Position numbers and translations under genes: made by a program. From Streptomyces flavotricini (lineage in GTDB: Bacteria > Actinomycetota > Actinomycetes > Streptomycetales > Streptomycetaceae): a DNA stretch of 64,000 nt. The stretch's first letter is position 1; each line of letters starts with the position of its first letter. Location of the stretch: positions 3,696,116-3,760,115 of the forward strand of contig NZ_JAINUL010000001.1 of the NCBI RefSeq assembly GCF_020639365.1. The letters are read 5' to 3'. Of the stretch, positions 7,822-16,193 are shown one piece after another. The notes beneath the pieces were generated by a model that saw nothing but the letters and a program-made list of their open reading frames with translations, searched no databases and was not told the DNA's origin.

Positions 7822-8733
7822 ATGGACCACCTTGATCAGCGTGCCGAACTGGGCGAGTTCCTCCGCTCCCGCCGTGCGCGGCTGCGCCCCTCGGACGTCG
7901 GCCTGCCGGACCACGGGCGCCACCGCCGCGTGCCCGGGCTGCGCCGCGAGGAGCTGGCGCAGCTGGCGGGCGTCTCGGTGGCGTACTACACGCGGCTCGA
8001 ACAGGGCCACGGGCAGAACGTGTCCGCGGAGGTGCTCGACGCGATCGCCCGCGCGCTGCGCCTGGACGGCACGGAGACGGCGCACCTGACCCACTTGGCC
8101 CGTCCCAGGCCCCGCAGGCAGCGCGCGAGGCAGTACCGGGCGGAGCACGTGCGCCCGGAGCTGCGGACGCTGATGGACGCGATGGACGGGGTGCCGGCGT
8201 ACCTCCTGGGGCGGCGGCAGGACGTCATCGGGTGGAACCGGCTGGCCGCGGCGGTGTTCGGGGACTTCGGCCTGCTGCCGCCCCAGGAGCGGAACCTGGT
8301 GCGGCTGGTGTTCCTGGACCCGGCGGCGGCCGAGCTCTACGCGGAGTGGGACTGCCTGGCCTGCCGGGTCGTGAGCAGTCTGCGCATGTACGCGGGCGAG
8401 CACCCGGACGACGAGCAGTTGTCGGCCCTGGTCGGTGAGCTGTCGGTGAAGAACGAGGAGTTCCGCCGGCTGTGGGCGGCGCACACGCTGGCGGACAACA
8501 AGACGCACGGGGTGAAGAAGCTGCGGCACCCCCTGGTCGGCGAACTGTCGCTGTCCTTCGAGACGCTGGCCCTCCCGGGCGACTCGGCGCAGGTCCTGGT
8601 CACCTACCACGCGGAGCCGGGCTCGCCCTCGCAGGACGCGCTGCGGATGCTGGCCTCCTGGTCGGCGCCTGCCGCGCCGTCGGCCTCCTCCGCCCCGTCC
8701 GCCCCGTCGACCTCCGACGGTGCGACGGCCTGA
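7822..8733 (+). CDS. XRE-family regulator with MmyB-like ligand domain
   Basis: A 303-residue regulator. Residues 10-80 form an XRE helix-turn-helix (LRREELAQLAGVSVAYYTRL, then EQGHGQNVS), and residues 105-275 match the MmyB-type sensor domain (DVIGWNRLAAAVFGDF, RLVFLDPAAAELYAEWD). Such regulators are abundant in Streptomyces and usually control a divergently transcribed oxidoreductase, here the zinc alcohol dehydrogenase. The last 30 residues are a low-complexity Ala/Ser/Pro tail. The ligand is unknown; MmyB domains have been linked to fatty-acid or other hydrophobic ligands. Confidence 0.92.
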   Translation: MDHLDQRAELGEFLRSRRARLRPSDVGLPDHGRHRRVPGLRREELAQLAGVSVAYYTRLEQGHGQNVSAEVLDAIARALRLDGTETAHLTHLARPRPRRQRARQYRAEHVRPELRTLMDAMDGVPAYLLGRRQDVIGWNRLAAAVFGDFGLLPPQERNLVRLVFLDPAAAELYAEWDCLACRVVSSLRMYAGEHPDDEQLSALVGELSVKNEEFRRLWAAHTLADNKTHGVKKLRHPLVGELSLSFETLALPGDSAQVLVTYHAEPGSPSQDALRMLASWSAPAAPSASSAPSAPSTSDGATA

Positions 8734-8745
8734 GACGCCGCGGTC

Positions 8746-8804
8746 CCGGAAACGGCGGATGGCGGGGAGCCTCCGCCGTTTCCGGTGGGGCTCCCCGCCA
8801 TCCG
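8746..8804. terminator. Two interleaved hairpins between convergent genes
   Basis: Stem A pairs 8746-8759 (CCGGAAACGGCGGA) with 8772-8785, and stem B pairs 8756-8771 (CGGATGGCGGGGAGCC) with 8789-8804. Both are perfect, but they share bases 8756-8759, so only one can form fully at a time. The element lies between the converging XRE regulator and L,D-transpeptidase genes and probably terminates both. Confidence 0.75.
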
Positions 8805-8843
8805 CGGGAGTCGGTCGAACCCGTTCGGCCGGGGACCCGGGGG

Positions 8844-10106
8844 TCAGGAGGCCGTGCCGGCCTTCCAGTCCGCCCAGCTCATGTTCCAGCCGTTGAGGCC
8901 GTTGTCCGGCTTGATGGTCTTGTCCGGCGAGTTGACCACCGTGACCACGTCACCGATGAGCGAGTTGTCGTAGAACCAGGCCGCGGGCTGGTTCGGGTCG
9001 TTCGCGCCCTGGGCGTCGTTCAGACCGACACAGCCGTGGCTCGTGTTCACGCTGCCGAAGATCGAGTCCGATCCCCAGTAGTTGCCGTGGATGAACGTGC
9101 CCGACTGGGACAGCCGCATCGCGTGCGGGACGTCCTTGATGTCGTACTCGCCCTTGCCCTCGCTGTTCTTGAAGCCGACGGTGGAGCCGTCCATCCGGGT
9201 CTCCTTGAACTTCTCGGAGATCACCATCTGGCCGTTGTACGTCGGGTTCTCCGGGGAGCCCGCCGAGATCGGGATGGTCTTGAGGACCGCGCCGTCCCGG
9301 GTGACCGTCATCTTCTTCGTCTTCGCGTCGACGGTCGAGACCTGGCTGCGGCCGATCTTGAAGGTGGCGGTCCGGTTCTGCACGCCCTGGACGCCGGGGG
9401 CGCCCTGCACGCCTTCCAGCGCCAGCTTCAGCGTGACGGTGGAGCCGGCCTGCCAGTACTGCTCGGGGCGGAAGTCCAGGCGCTGGGCGCTGAACCAGTG
9501 CCCGACGACCTCCTGGCCGCTGCTGGAGGTGACGGTGATCGCCGCCTGGACCGCCTTCTGGTCCTTGATCGCCTTGTTGAAGGTGATCGAGACCGGCATG
9601 CCCACGCCGACGGTCTGGCCGTCGTCCGGTATGAACGAGCCGACGAAGCTGTTCTCCGGGGAGACGGTGGTGAAGGACGCGTTCTCGTGCGCCTCCTTGC
9701 CGGCCTCGTCCTTGGCGGTGGCCGACAAGGCGTACTTCGTGGAGCGCTTCAGCGCGGCGTCCGGCTTCCAGCTCTTGCCGTCGGCGGCTATCTTGCCGGT
9801 CACGGCCGTGCCTTCGGAGGTCTTCAGCTCGACCGCCGTGAGGGTGCCGTCGGCGACGGCGACATTGGCCGCGTCGTTGAGCCCGACATTGGTCGCGCCG
9901 TCCTTCGGCGTGATCGTGATCTTGGCCTTGGAGGCGTCCTTGGCCGCGGCCGCGTCCACGTCCGACTGGGACTTGCTGCTGCTCGAATCCCCGCCCTTGG
10001 CCTTGCCGTCGTCGCCACCACCGCAGGCCGAGAGCACCAGCACGCCACCGAGTACGGCGGAAATGGCCACCAGGGACCTTCTCCGCCGCTTCTTGTCCGT
10101 CCTCAC
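8844..10106 (-). CDS. L,D-transpeptidase lipoprotein with Ig-like domains
   Basis: About 420 residues. A basic n-region (KKRRRR) and lipobox (LVLSAC) mark it as a lipoprotein. The middle contains two bacterial Ig-like modules (ITITPKDGATNVGLND, VGMPVSITFNKAI) and the C-terminus carries the YkuD catalytic motif (HGNYWGSDSIFGS, then NTSHGCVGL) with the active cysteine. Family members make 3-3 peptidoglycan cross-links using cysteine chemistry, resistant to most beta-lactams. This is the LdtMt2-like layout. The GTG at 10106 is chosen because GGAG sits 6 bases upstream; an ATG 12 bases earlier (10118) is the alternative. Confidence 0.9.
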   Translation of the reverse strand: MRTDKKRRRRSLVAISAVLGGVLVLSACGGGDDGKAKGGDSSSSKSQSDVDAAAAKDASKAKITITPKDGATNVGLNDAANVAVADGTLTAVELKTSEGTAVTGKIAADGKSWKPDAALKRSTKYALSATAKDEAGKEAHENASFTTVSPENSFVGSFIPDDGQTVGVGMPVSITFNKAIKDQKAVQAAITVTSSSGQEVVGHWFSAQRLDFRPEQYWQAGSTVTLKLALEGVQGAPGVQGVQNRTATFKIGRSQVSTVDAKTKKMTVTRDGAVLKTIPISAGSPENPTYNGQMVISEKFKETRMDGSTVGFKNSEGKGEYDIKDVPHAMRLSQSGTFIHGNYWGSDSIFGSVNTSHGCVGLNDAQGANDPNQPAAWFYDNSLIGDVVTVVNSPDKTIKPDNGLNGWNMSWADWKAGTAS

Positions 10107-10265
10107 ACGCCACTCCATCGTTGCCAGAACCCCCGAGCTTCCCCCGGCAACCGCCGGGTGGTGCTCCGATCGAGGCAGGGAGACGCGCCCCCTGCCTCGC
10201 ACCAGTCAACGCGTTGAAGGCCCGGAACGGTTCCACATCCCGTTTGAATGTGGGCAACCACACGG

Positions 10266-10610
10266 TCAGGCGTTGTCGGTCGTCTCTTCGTCGTACTCCC
10301 CATCTTCCTCGCCCAGGTCCCACTCCATCGACTCGGGGTCGTATTCGACGGGCTCGCTGCTCCAGGAGGCCTGCGCCAGCTCCACCCCGGGGATGTCCGC
10401 GACCAGGTCAGTGGGGTCGACGAGGTACGCGAGCGCCTCCGATTCGTCTTCCCGTACCGCCGATTCGGCGTGGCCGCGCTCCTCGTCCGGCATGAACTCG
10501 TCGGCTTGGATGTGCGCGAGCGCGGCGCTGGTGAGCGCCTCGGCGTCAGGCACCTCCAGCACCAAATCAACTCGAAGACGGACGTATCGTGATGTGTCAG
10601 AAGGGTTCAT
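10266..10610 (-). CDS. Conserved acidic protein of unknown function
   Basis: A 114-residue, strongly acidic protein with an N-terminal basic beta-rich segment (SRYVRLRVDLVLEVPDAEAL) and a C-terminal tail very rich in Glu/Asp. No domain is recognised and no membrane segment is present. The start MNPSDTSRYVRL is chosen because the frame upstream is not protein-like. It is divergent from the LAxTG surface protein 107 bases away. The acidic tail suggests binding to a basic partner, but this is not established. Confidence 0.7.
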   Translation of the reverse strand: MNPSDTSRYVRLRVDLVLEVPDAEALTSAALAHIQADEFMPDEERGHAESAVREDESEALAYLVDPTDLVADIPGVELAQASWSSEPVEYDPESMEWDLGEEDGEYDEETTDNA

Positions 10611-10717
10611 ACGACGGAGCGTAATCCCGCGGCAGCCCCGACTTTCCCACGACCCGCCCTTGTCCGTAGCATCACCGCACACGGCCAATTCGCTGCGTCC
10701 GCAAGGGGGATCGCACC

Positions 10718-11101
10718 GTGTCCGCACGTCGACCGCTGCTCACCGCTCTCGGGGCGACCAGCCTCCTCGCCGCCCTCTGGTTCGTACCCTCGGCGAACGC
10801 CACCGCACCGGGGTCCGCGGGGTCCGGAGCCTCCACGTCCTCCGGTTCCGCCGATTCCTCGGATTCCGGTTCTGCTTCCGGTTCCGCCGCCCCGGAGTCC
10901 GCGAACACGGCGGGTACCGGGTCGGTCACCACACTGGCACCGGGTTCCTCCGGGGACACCACGCAGAGCGCCGGCCAGGTTCCGCTGGGGCTCGCCGACA
11001 CCGGCGGCGTCGACACCACCCCGTACCTGCTGGGCGGCACGCTCTGCCTGGGCCTCGGGGCCGGCTTCGTCACCTACTCCGTACGCCGCTCGCGCGCGTA
11101 G
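10718..11101 (+). CDS. Secreted cell-surface protein with LAxTG sortase signal
   Basis: A 127-residue exported protein: signal peptide at residues 1-29 (cleavage near PSANA), a Gly/Ser/Ala-rich linker, then a sorting signal made of LADTG, a hydrophobic segment (LLGGTLCLGLGAGFVTYSV) and the basic tail RRSRA. Streptomyces class E sortases recognise LAxTG, as in the long chaplins, so this protein is probably linked to peptidoglycan. The GTG start is preceded by AAGGGGGA. No intact sortase gene is adjacent; a sortase remnant lies near 39.2 kb. Confidence 0.85.
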   Translation: MSARRPLLTALGATSLLAALWFVPSANATAPGSAGSGASTSSGSADSSDSGSASGSAAPESANTAGTGSVTTLAPGSSGDTTQSAGQVPLGLADTGGVDTTPYLLGGTLCLGLGAGFVTYSVRRSRA

Positions 11102-11110
11102 CGCCCCGTA

Positions 11111-11174
11111 CGGTCACACGCCGAAGGGCCGCTCCCGGGAAGTCTCCCGGGAGCGGCCCTTCGGCGTGTGACCG
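11111..11174. terminator. Perfect 30-bp stem bidirectional terminator
   Basis: Bases 11111-11140 are exactly complementary to 11145-11174 with a 4-base AGTC loop. It sits between the converging LAxTG gene and hutH and should terminate both. The stem length is unusually long and without mismatch. Confidence 0.9.
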
Positions 11175-11195
11175 CGCGCGGCGGCGGCCTTACGG

Positions 11196-12743
11196 CTAGG
11201 CGAGCGGGCCCGTCACCGGCTCCACCGCGGCGACCAGACCGCCGCTGCGGACGAACGCGTCGGCCGCGGCGAGGTCGGGGGCGAGGAAACGATCCGGCCC
11301 GGGTCCCTCGACACCGGCCGCCCGGGCCGCCGCGATGGCCGCCCGGCTCGCCGGGGCCGGGGTGAGCCCGTGCCGCAGCTCGATGGCGCGGGTGGCCGCG
11401 TACATCTCGATCGCGATGATCCGGGTCAGGTTGTCGACGGCGGTACGGAGCTTGCGCGCGGCCGACCAGCCCATCGAGACGTGGTCCTCCTGCATGGCGG
11501 AGGACGGGATCGAGTCGGCGGAGGCCGGTACGGCCAGCCGCTTCATCTCGCTGACCAGGGCGGCCTGCGTGTACTGGGCGATCATCAGACCGGAGTCGAC
11601 GCCGGCGTCGTCCGCCAGGAACGGCGGCAGGCCGTGCGAGCGGTTCTTGTCGAGCAGACGGTCGGTGCGGCGCTCCGCGATGGAGCCGAGGTCGGCCGCC
11701 GCGATCGCCAGGAAGTCCAGGACGTACGCGACCGGCGCGCCGTGGAAGTTGCCGTTGGACTCCACGCGCCCGTCGGGCAGCACCACCGGGTTGTCGACGG
11801 CGGAGGCCAGCTCGCGCGAGGCGACCAGGGCGGCGTGCGCCATGGTGTCGCGGCCCGCGCCGGCGACCTGCGGGGCGCAGCGCACCGAGTACGCGTCCTG
11901 CACGCGCGGGGCGGACTCCTCCTGGAAGTGCCCGGTGAGCCCGGACCCCTTCAGGACGGCGGCCATGTTCGCGGCGGAGGCGCCCTGGCCCGGGTGCGGA
12001 CGGATGGCGTGCAGCTCGGGTGCGAGCACCTTCTCGGTGCCGAGCAGCGCCTCAAGGGTGAGCGCGGCGGTGATGTCGGCGGACTTGTAGAGCTTGTCGA
12101 GGTCGGCGAGGGCCATGCACAGCATGCCGAGCATGCCGTCGGTGCCGTTGAGGAGGGCGAGGCCCTCCTTCTCCTTGAGCTCGACGGGCTGGATCCCGGC
12201 CTCGGCGAGCAGTTCGCCGGCGGGGCGCACGACCCCGTCCGGACCCTCGGCGTCGCCTTCGCCCATCAGGGTGAGCGCGCAGTGCGAGAGCGGTGCGAGG
12301 TCGCCGGAGCAGCCGAGCGAGCCGTACTCGTGGACGACGGGCGTGATGCCCGCGTTGAGTACGTCGGCCATCGTCTGCGCGACGGACGGCCGCACGCCGG
12401 TGTGGCCGGAGGCGACGGTCTTCAGGCGCAGGAACATCAGGGCGCGGACGACCTCCCGCTCGACGCGCGGGCCCATGCCGGCGGCGTGCGAGCGGACGAT
12501 GTTGCGCTGGAGCTGGGCGCGCAGCTCGGGGCTGATGTGCCGGGAGGCGAGGGCGCCGAAGCCGGTGGACACCCCGTAGACGGGTTCGGGCTTGGCGGCG
12601 AGGGAGTCGACGATCTCGCGGGCGCGGGCGAGGGCGTCGAGCGCCTCGCCGGACAGCTCGATCCGCGCGTTGCCGCGGGCGACGGCGATGACGTCCTCGG
12701 CGGTGGTCCCGGACGTCCCCACCACGACAGTGTGCATATCCAT
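11196..12743 (-). CDS. hutH: Histidine ammonia-lyase
   Basis: Deaminates L-histidine to trans-urocanate, the first step of the Hut pathway. The 515-residue protein has the typical YGVSTGFGALA loop, the MIO prosthetic-group region GSLGCSGDLAPLSH, and downstream NGTDGMLG, NPVV and QEDHVSMG blocks. The cyclising tripeptide reads Cys-Ser-Gly rather than the textbook Ala-Ser-Gly. Possible starts are GTG 12752, ATG 12743 (used) and ATG 12737; AGGG is spaced best for 12743. The other hut genes are not in this window. Confidence 0.96.
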   Translation of the reverse strand: MDMHTVVVGTSGTTAEDVIAVARGNARIELSGEALDALARAREIVDSLAAKPEPVYGVSTGFGALASRHISPELRAQLQRNIVRSHAAGMGPRVEREVVRALMFLRLKTVASGHTGVRPSVAQTMADVLNAGITPVVHEYGSLGCSGDLAPLSHCALTLMGEGDAEGPDGVVRPAGELLAEAGIQPVELKEKEGLALLNGTDGMLGMLCMALADLDKLYKSADITAALTLEALLGTEKVLAPELHAIRPHPGQGASAANMAAVLKGSGLTGHFQEESAPRVQDAYSVRCAPQVAGAGRDTMAHAALVASRELASAVDNPVVLPDGRVESNGNFHGAPVAYVLDFLAIAAADLGSIAERRTDRLLDKNRSHGLPPFLADDAGVDSGLMIAQYTQAALVSEMKRLAVPASADSIPSSAMQEDHVSMGWSAARKLRTAVDNLTRIIAIEMYAATRAIELRHGLTPAPASRAAIAAARAAGVEGPGPDRFLAPDLAAADAFVRSGGLVAAVEPVTGPLA

Positions 12744-12819
12744 ATTCAGCACCCTACGGACTGAATCGCTTCATGTCACTAGCAAGTTTCACGGGCGCCC
12801 CTTACGTCGCCCCCACGGC

Positions 12820-13938
12820 TCACGCCCGGCCGCGGAAGCGGCGGCGTTCGCCGGCCGCCTCCTGCTGTGCGGCGTCGGCCAGGCGGACCACGGCGGTGTC
12901 GCGGCCGGCGACGACGGGCTTCGTGGAACGGGCGGCCTTGGCCTTGTACTGCGCGGCGTCGGCCAGCCGGAACAGCCGGCGGGAGGACTTCACGGGCCCG
13001 ATCGGGTCCCCGGTGGACGCGACCCCGCAGGCCACGCCCTCCCCCAGCTCCAGCTCGGCGGCGCGCAGGCACAGCTCCTCGGTGACCCGCACCACCTCGT
13101 CGGCCGGGGGGCCGACGCTGACCAGGCAGAACTCGTCACCGCCGAGCCGGGCGACGAGCGCGCCGGGCAGCATGGCCCCGCAGAGGCTGAGCACCGACCC
13201 GAACCTCTCCAGCAGCCGGTCGCCCATGGCGTGACCGAGGGTGTCGTTGACCTTCTTGAGCCCGTTCAGGTCGCAGACGACGAGGCTGACCACGGTGGCG
13301 GCGCGCCGGTGCTCCTCCAGGGCCCCGTCGAGCCGCATGTCGACGGCGCGGCGGTTGGCGAGGCCGGTCAGCGGATCGGTGAAGGCGAGGCGGCGGGCCT
13401 CTTCCAGCCGCTCGTTCTGGGCGAGGCCGGCCGCCACGACGGCCGCCAGGACGGTCGCGAACTCGGCGTCGTCCTCGTCGAAGTCCGGCAGGCCGGCGTC
13501 GCGGGCCACGTACAGCTCACCCCAGGCGCGGCCGCTGAGCACGATGGGCGCGACGACGCAGGTCCCGCGGCCACGGCGGCGCAGGGCCTCTCCGCGGCGT
13601 CCGGGACGCCCGCCGCCGGCCGCTTCCACCCAGGCGTGCGGGCCGCCGCCACCGACCCACCGCTCGTGCAGGAACTCGGTGATCTCCGGAAAGTCGTGGA
13701 CGGGATAGGACTCGTCCTCCGGAAACTCCTCCTCCCCCACCCGCCGCCCGCCCTCGTTCACGAGCACGCGGAGCCGGCCGCGCTCGCGCTCCCAGGCGGA
13801 GATCGCGGCGAACGAGCCGTCCATCGCGAGCCGGGCTCCACGGGCGGCGGCCCGCACGCTGTCCCGCGGTGCGCATGCGGCGGCCATGGCCTGCGCCAGG
13901 CCCACGACGGCTCGCAGCCGCCCGTCGACTCCCATCAC
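12820..13938 (-). CDS. GAF-GGDEF diguanylate cyclase
   Basis: A 372-residue cytoplasmic protein. Residues 20-175 look like a GAF sensor domain (GTCVVAPIVLSGRAWGELYV), and residues 185-345 form a GGDEF domain with the intact active motif RLGGDEF and the DPLTGLANRR entry. It should make cyclic di-GMP, which in Streptomyces holds BldD active and delays development. The RxxD product-inhibition site five residues before the motif is absent (LPGALVARLGGDEF). A GAF-GGDEF cyclase beside hutH and cya fits the locus of a known streptomycete cyclase, possibly CdgE, but I am not certain of the name. Confidence 0.9.
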   Translation of the reverse strand: MMGVDGRLRAVVGLAQAMAAACAPRDSVRAAARGARLAMDGSFAAISAWERERGRLRVLVNEGGRRVGEEEFPEDESYPVHDFPEITEFLHERWVGGGGPHAWVEAAGGGRPGRRGEALRRRGRGTCVVAPIVLSGRAWGELYVARDAGLPDFDEDDAEFATVLAAVVAAGLAQNERLEEARRLAFTDPLTGLANRRAVDMRLDGALEEHRRAATVVSLVVCDLNGLKKVNDTLGHAMGDRLLERFGSVLSLCGAMLPGALVARLGGDEFCLVSVGPPADEVVRVTEELCLRAAELELGEGVACGVASTGDPIGPVKSSRRLFRLADAAQYKAKAARSTKPVVAGRDTAVVRLADAAQQEAAGERRRFRGRA

Positions 13939-14001
13939 CCCAGGTTAGGGAGTTTTGTCAGATTTGTCGGGGGCCGGGCCCCCGACACCCTCGGCGCCTG
14001 A

Positions 14002-14793
14002 CTAGTGCCCGGGCCAGCTCGGGCGGCGCTTCTCGTTGAACGCCGCCACACCCTCCGCGCGGTCCCCCGAGAAGGCCACCGTGCGCCAGGCCGCGTCCTC
14101 GATCTCCAGCCCCGCCGTCAGGTCCATCCCGTGGCCCAGGCGCAGGGCGCGCTTCGCCGCCCGCAGGCCCACCGGGGAGTTCGCCGCCATACGGGCGGCC
14201 AGCGCGAGCGCCTCGGCGCGGTCCGTGCCCGCCGGGACCACCGAGTCGACCAGGCCCAGCGACAGCGCCTCGGCCGCCTCCACCCGCCGCGCCGTGAAGA
14301 TCAGCTCCGCCGCCCGCGCCGCACCCACGCGCCGCGGCAGCAGCTGCGTACCGCCGCCGCCCGGGATCACGCCCACGGAGACCTCCGGCAGGCCGACCAC
14401 GGCCGTCTCGTCCGCCACGATCACGTCGCACGCCAGCGCCAGCTCGAAGCCGCCGCCCAGCGCGAACCCGTGCACCGCCGCGACGGTGGGCATCGGCAGC
14501 TCCAGCACGCCCCCGTACGCGCCCCGCGTGGTCGGCCGCTGCCGCACCAGCTCCGCGTCCGAGAGCGAGTTGCGCTCCTTGAGGTCGGCCCCGACGCAGA
14601 AGGCCCGCTCCACCGCCGACGACAGCACGACCACGCGTACCGAGGCGTCCGCCGCGAGCTCCGCGCACGCGTCGCCGATGGCCCGCGCCATCTCCGTCGA
14701 CACCGCGTTCATCGCCTTCGGCCGGTCCAGGACCAGCTCCGCGACCCCGTCCTCATGACGGCGCACAGCCACGAACTCAGACACAGCGACCAC
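14002..14793 (-). CDS. Enoyl-CoA hydratase/isomerase family protein
   Basis: A 263-residue crotonase-fold protein that probably hydrates 2-enoyl-CoA in fatty-acid or aromatic degradation. The oxyanion-hole segments VGADLKER and VHGFALGGGFELALACD are present. The two catalytic acids map to FALGGGFELALACD (first Glu) and LPEVSVGVIPGGGGTQ (second Glu), so a hydratase is favoured over an isomerase. GGGAGGG lies 5 bases before the GTG. The nearest other acyl-CoA genes are the carboxylase set at 17-22 kb. Confidence 0.9.
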   Translation of the reverse strand: MVAVSEFVAVRRHEDGVAELVLDRPKAMNAVSTEMARAIGDACAELAADASVRVVVLSSAVERAFCVGADLKERNSLSDAELVRQRPTTRGAYGGVLELPMPTVAAVHGFALGGGFELALACDVIVADETAVVGLPEVSVGVIPGGGGTQLLPRRVGAARAAELIFTARRVEAAEALSLGLVDSVVPAGTDRAEALALAARMAANSPVGLRAAKRALRLGHGMDLTAGLEIEDAAWRTVAFSGDRAEGVAAFNEKRRPSWPGH

Positions 14794-14866
14794 CGCGACC
14801 CTCCCGGTTAACGAACGTTACCCCGGGGATCTTAGGGGGTACCGGGCGGAACGGGCCGGGCTGGCC

Positions 14867-16051
14867 CTACCCGGCGCCCCCTCGCTTCCGCCGCGTCAGC
14901 GACCAGGGCTCCACGACCCCCAGGCCGCGCACCGGCCGCTGCCACATCGGCTGGAGCGCGAAGCGGTAGGCACCGCCGCCCTCCTCCGCCTCGGCGTCCT
15001 TCTCGGATACGGGCGCGGCGCCGGTCCGGCCCAGCTCCTCCGCCATCGCCCCGTCGACCAGCACGGCGTCCTTCGGCGCTATCGACGTCAGCCGCGAGGC
15101 CAGGTTCACGGTGGTCCCGAACACGTCGCCCATCCGGGTCGTCACCGTCCCGAACGCCATGCCGACGCGCAGCTCCGGCATCTGGGCGTCCGCTTCCATC
15201 GTCTCGATCAGCCGCAGCGCGATCTCCGCCGCCGTCGCCGCGTCGTCGGCGCAGTACAGGACCTCGTCGCCCAGGGTCTTGATCAGCCGGCCGCCGTGCG
15301 CGGCCACCAGGTCCGCCGAGGTCGTCTCGAAGGACTCGACGAGCTCCCCGAGCTCCTCCTCCTCCAGCCGCCGCGTCAGGCGCGTGAAGCCGACCAGGTC
15401 CGCGAAGCCCACCGCGAGCCGCCGGTCGACCATCTCCTCGTCGTCCGCGACCTGCACCACGCGCCCGGTGGCCGCCGCCAGCTGGCGGCGCCACACGTAG
15501 ACGAGGAATTCCTCCAGCTCCGGCAGCAGCAGCTCGACCAGCGGGTACGTGACCTCCGTACGGGTCATTCCCGGCTCCGGCGGCTCCGTCAGGCCCTCCA
15601 GGAAGGAATCGATCTGCCACTCGGCCAGCCGGGCGGTGGTCTGCCCGGTGGACCGCGCCACCTGTACGGCCATCGGCTCGCTGAGCAGCCCGGCCTCGAC
15701 CAGGCCGGCGAGCCGCCGCAGGGCCAGCACGTCGGCCTCCGTCAGCGCCTTGGCCTGGCCGATGTCCGCGAAGCCCATGGCCCGCCAGAAGCGGGAGGCG
15801 AGCTCCATCGAGACCCCGGCGCTGCGGGCCGCCTGGAACGGGGTGTACCGGCGCTCCGCGCCCAGGATCAGCTGTTCCAGCCGGATGGCGAGGGGGTCGG
15901 CCGTCGGCTGCGCCGTGTGGTCGACCTCGTGGTGGGGAGTGTGCTGGTCACGTCCGATCGGGGTGCCCGGACCGGTGGAGCCCGGGCCGGCCGGCCCGGA
16001 GCCGCCCGTCCGGGGGGCGGACGCGCCGGACGTAGAGTCGTCGACGGTCAA
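14867..16051 (-). CDS. cya: Class III adenylyl cyclase
   Basis: Makes cAMP from ATP; in S. coelicolor Cya is needed for efficient germination and acts with Crp. The 394-residue protein has a disordered N-terminus, an adenylate-cyclase regulatory domain at about residues 55-165 (YTPFQAARSAGVSMELASRF, like the pH-sensing part of Rv1264), and a catalytic domain from residue 210: the metal aspartates in VGFADLVGFTRL and IKTLGDEVLY, and the transition-state Asn/Arg in TVNLASRL. A perfect AGGAGG sits 6 bases before the TTG at 16051, so I prefer it to the ATG at 16069. Confidence 0.93.
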   Translation of the reverse strand: MTVDDSTSGASAPRTGGSGPAGPGSTGPGTPIGRDQHTPHHEVDHTAQPTADPLAIRLEQLILGAERRYTPFQAARSAGVSMELASRFWRAMGFADIGQAKALTEADVLALRRLAGLVEAGLLSEPMAVQVARSTGQTTARLAEWQIDSFLEGLTEPPEPGMTRTEVTYPLVELLLPELEEFLVYVWRRQLAAATGRVVQVADDEEMVDRRLAVGFADLVGFTRLTRRLEEEELGELVESFETTSADLVAAHGGRLIKTLGDEVLYCADDAATAAEIALRLIETMEADAQMPELRVGMAFGTVTTRMGDVFGTTVNLASRLTSIAPKDAVLVDGAMAEELGRTGAAPVSEKDAEAEEGGGAYRFALQPMWQRPVRGLGVVEPWSLTRRKRGGAG

Positions 16052-16193
16052 GGGCCGCCTCCTGTCCATTCCGTGCGCACTGCCCTGCCGAACCGGGTGA
16101 TCGCCGGGAGGACCGGGATCGCCTAAACCATACGGCAGGTGTGCCGTAGCTCACTCCCCACTCCCCGCAGCCGCGGCCGCCGCCGCGGGCCGG

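Noticed and set aside
11090..11101. GCGCGCGTAG near the end of the LAxTG gene as another operator copy
   Set aside because: Only one half of the palindrome matches, and the sequence is the final codons and stop of a gene, far from any promoter.
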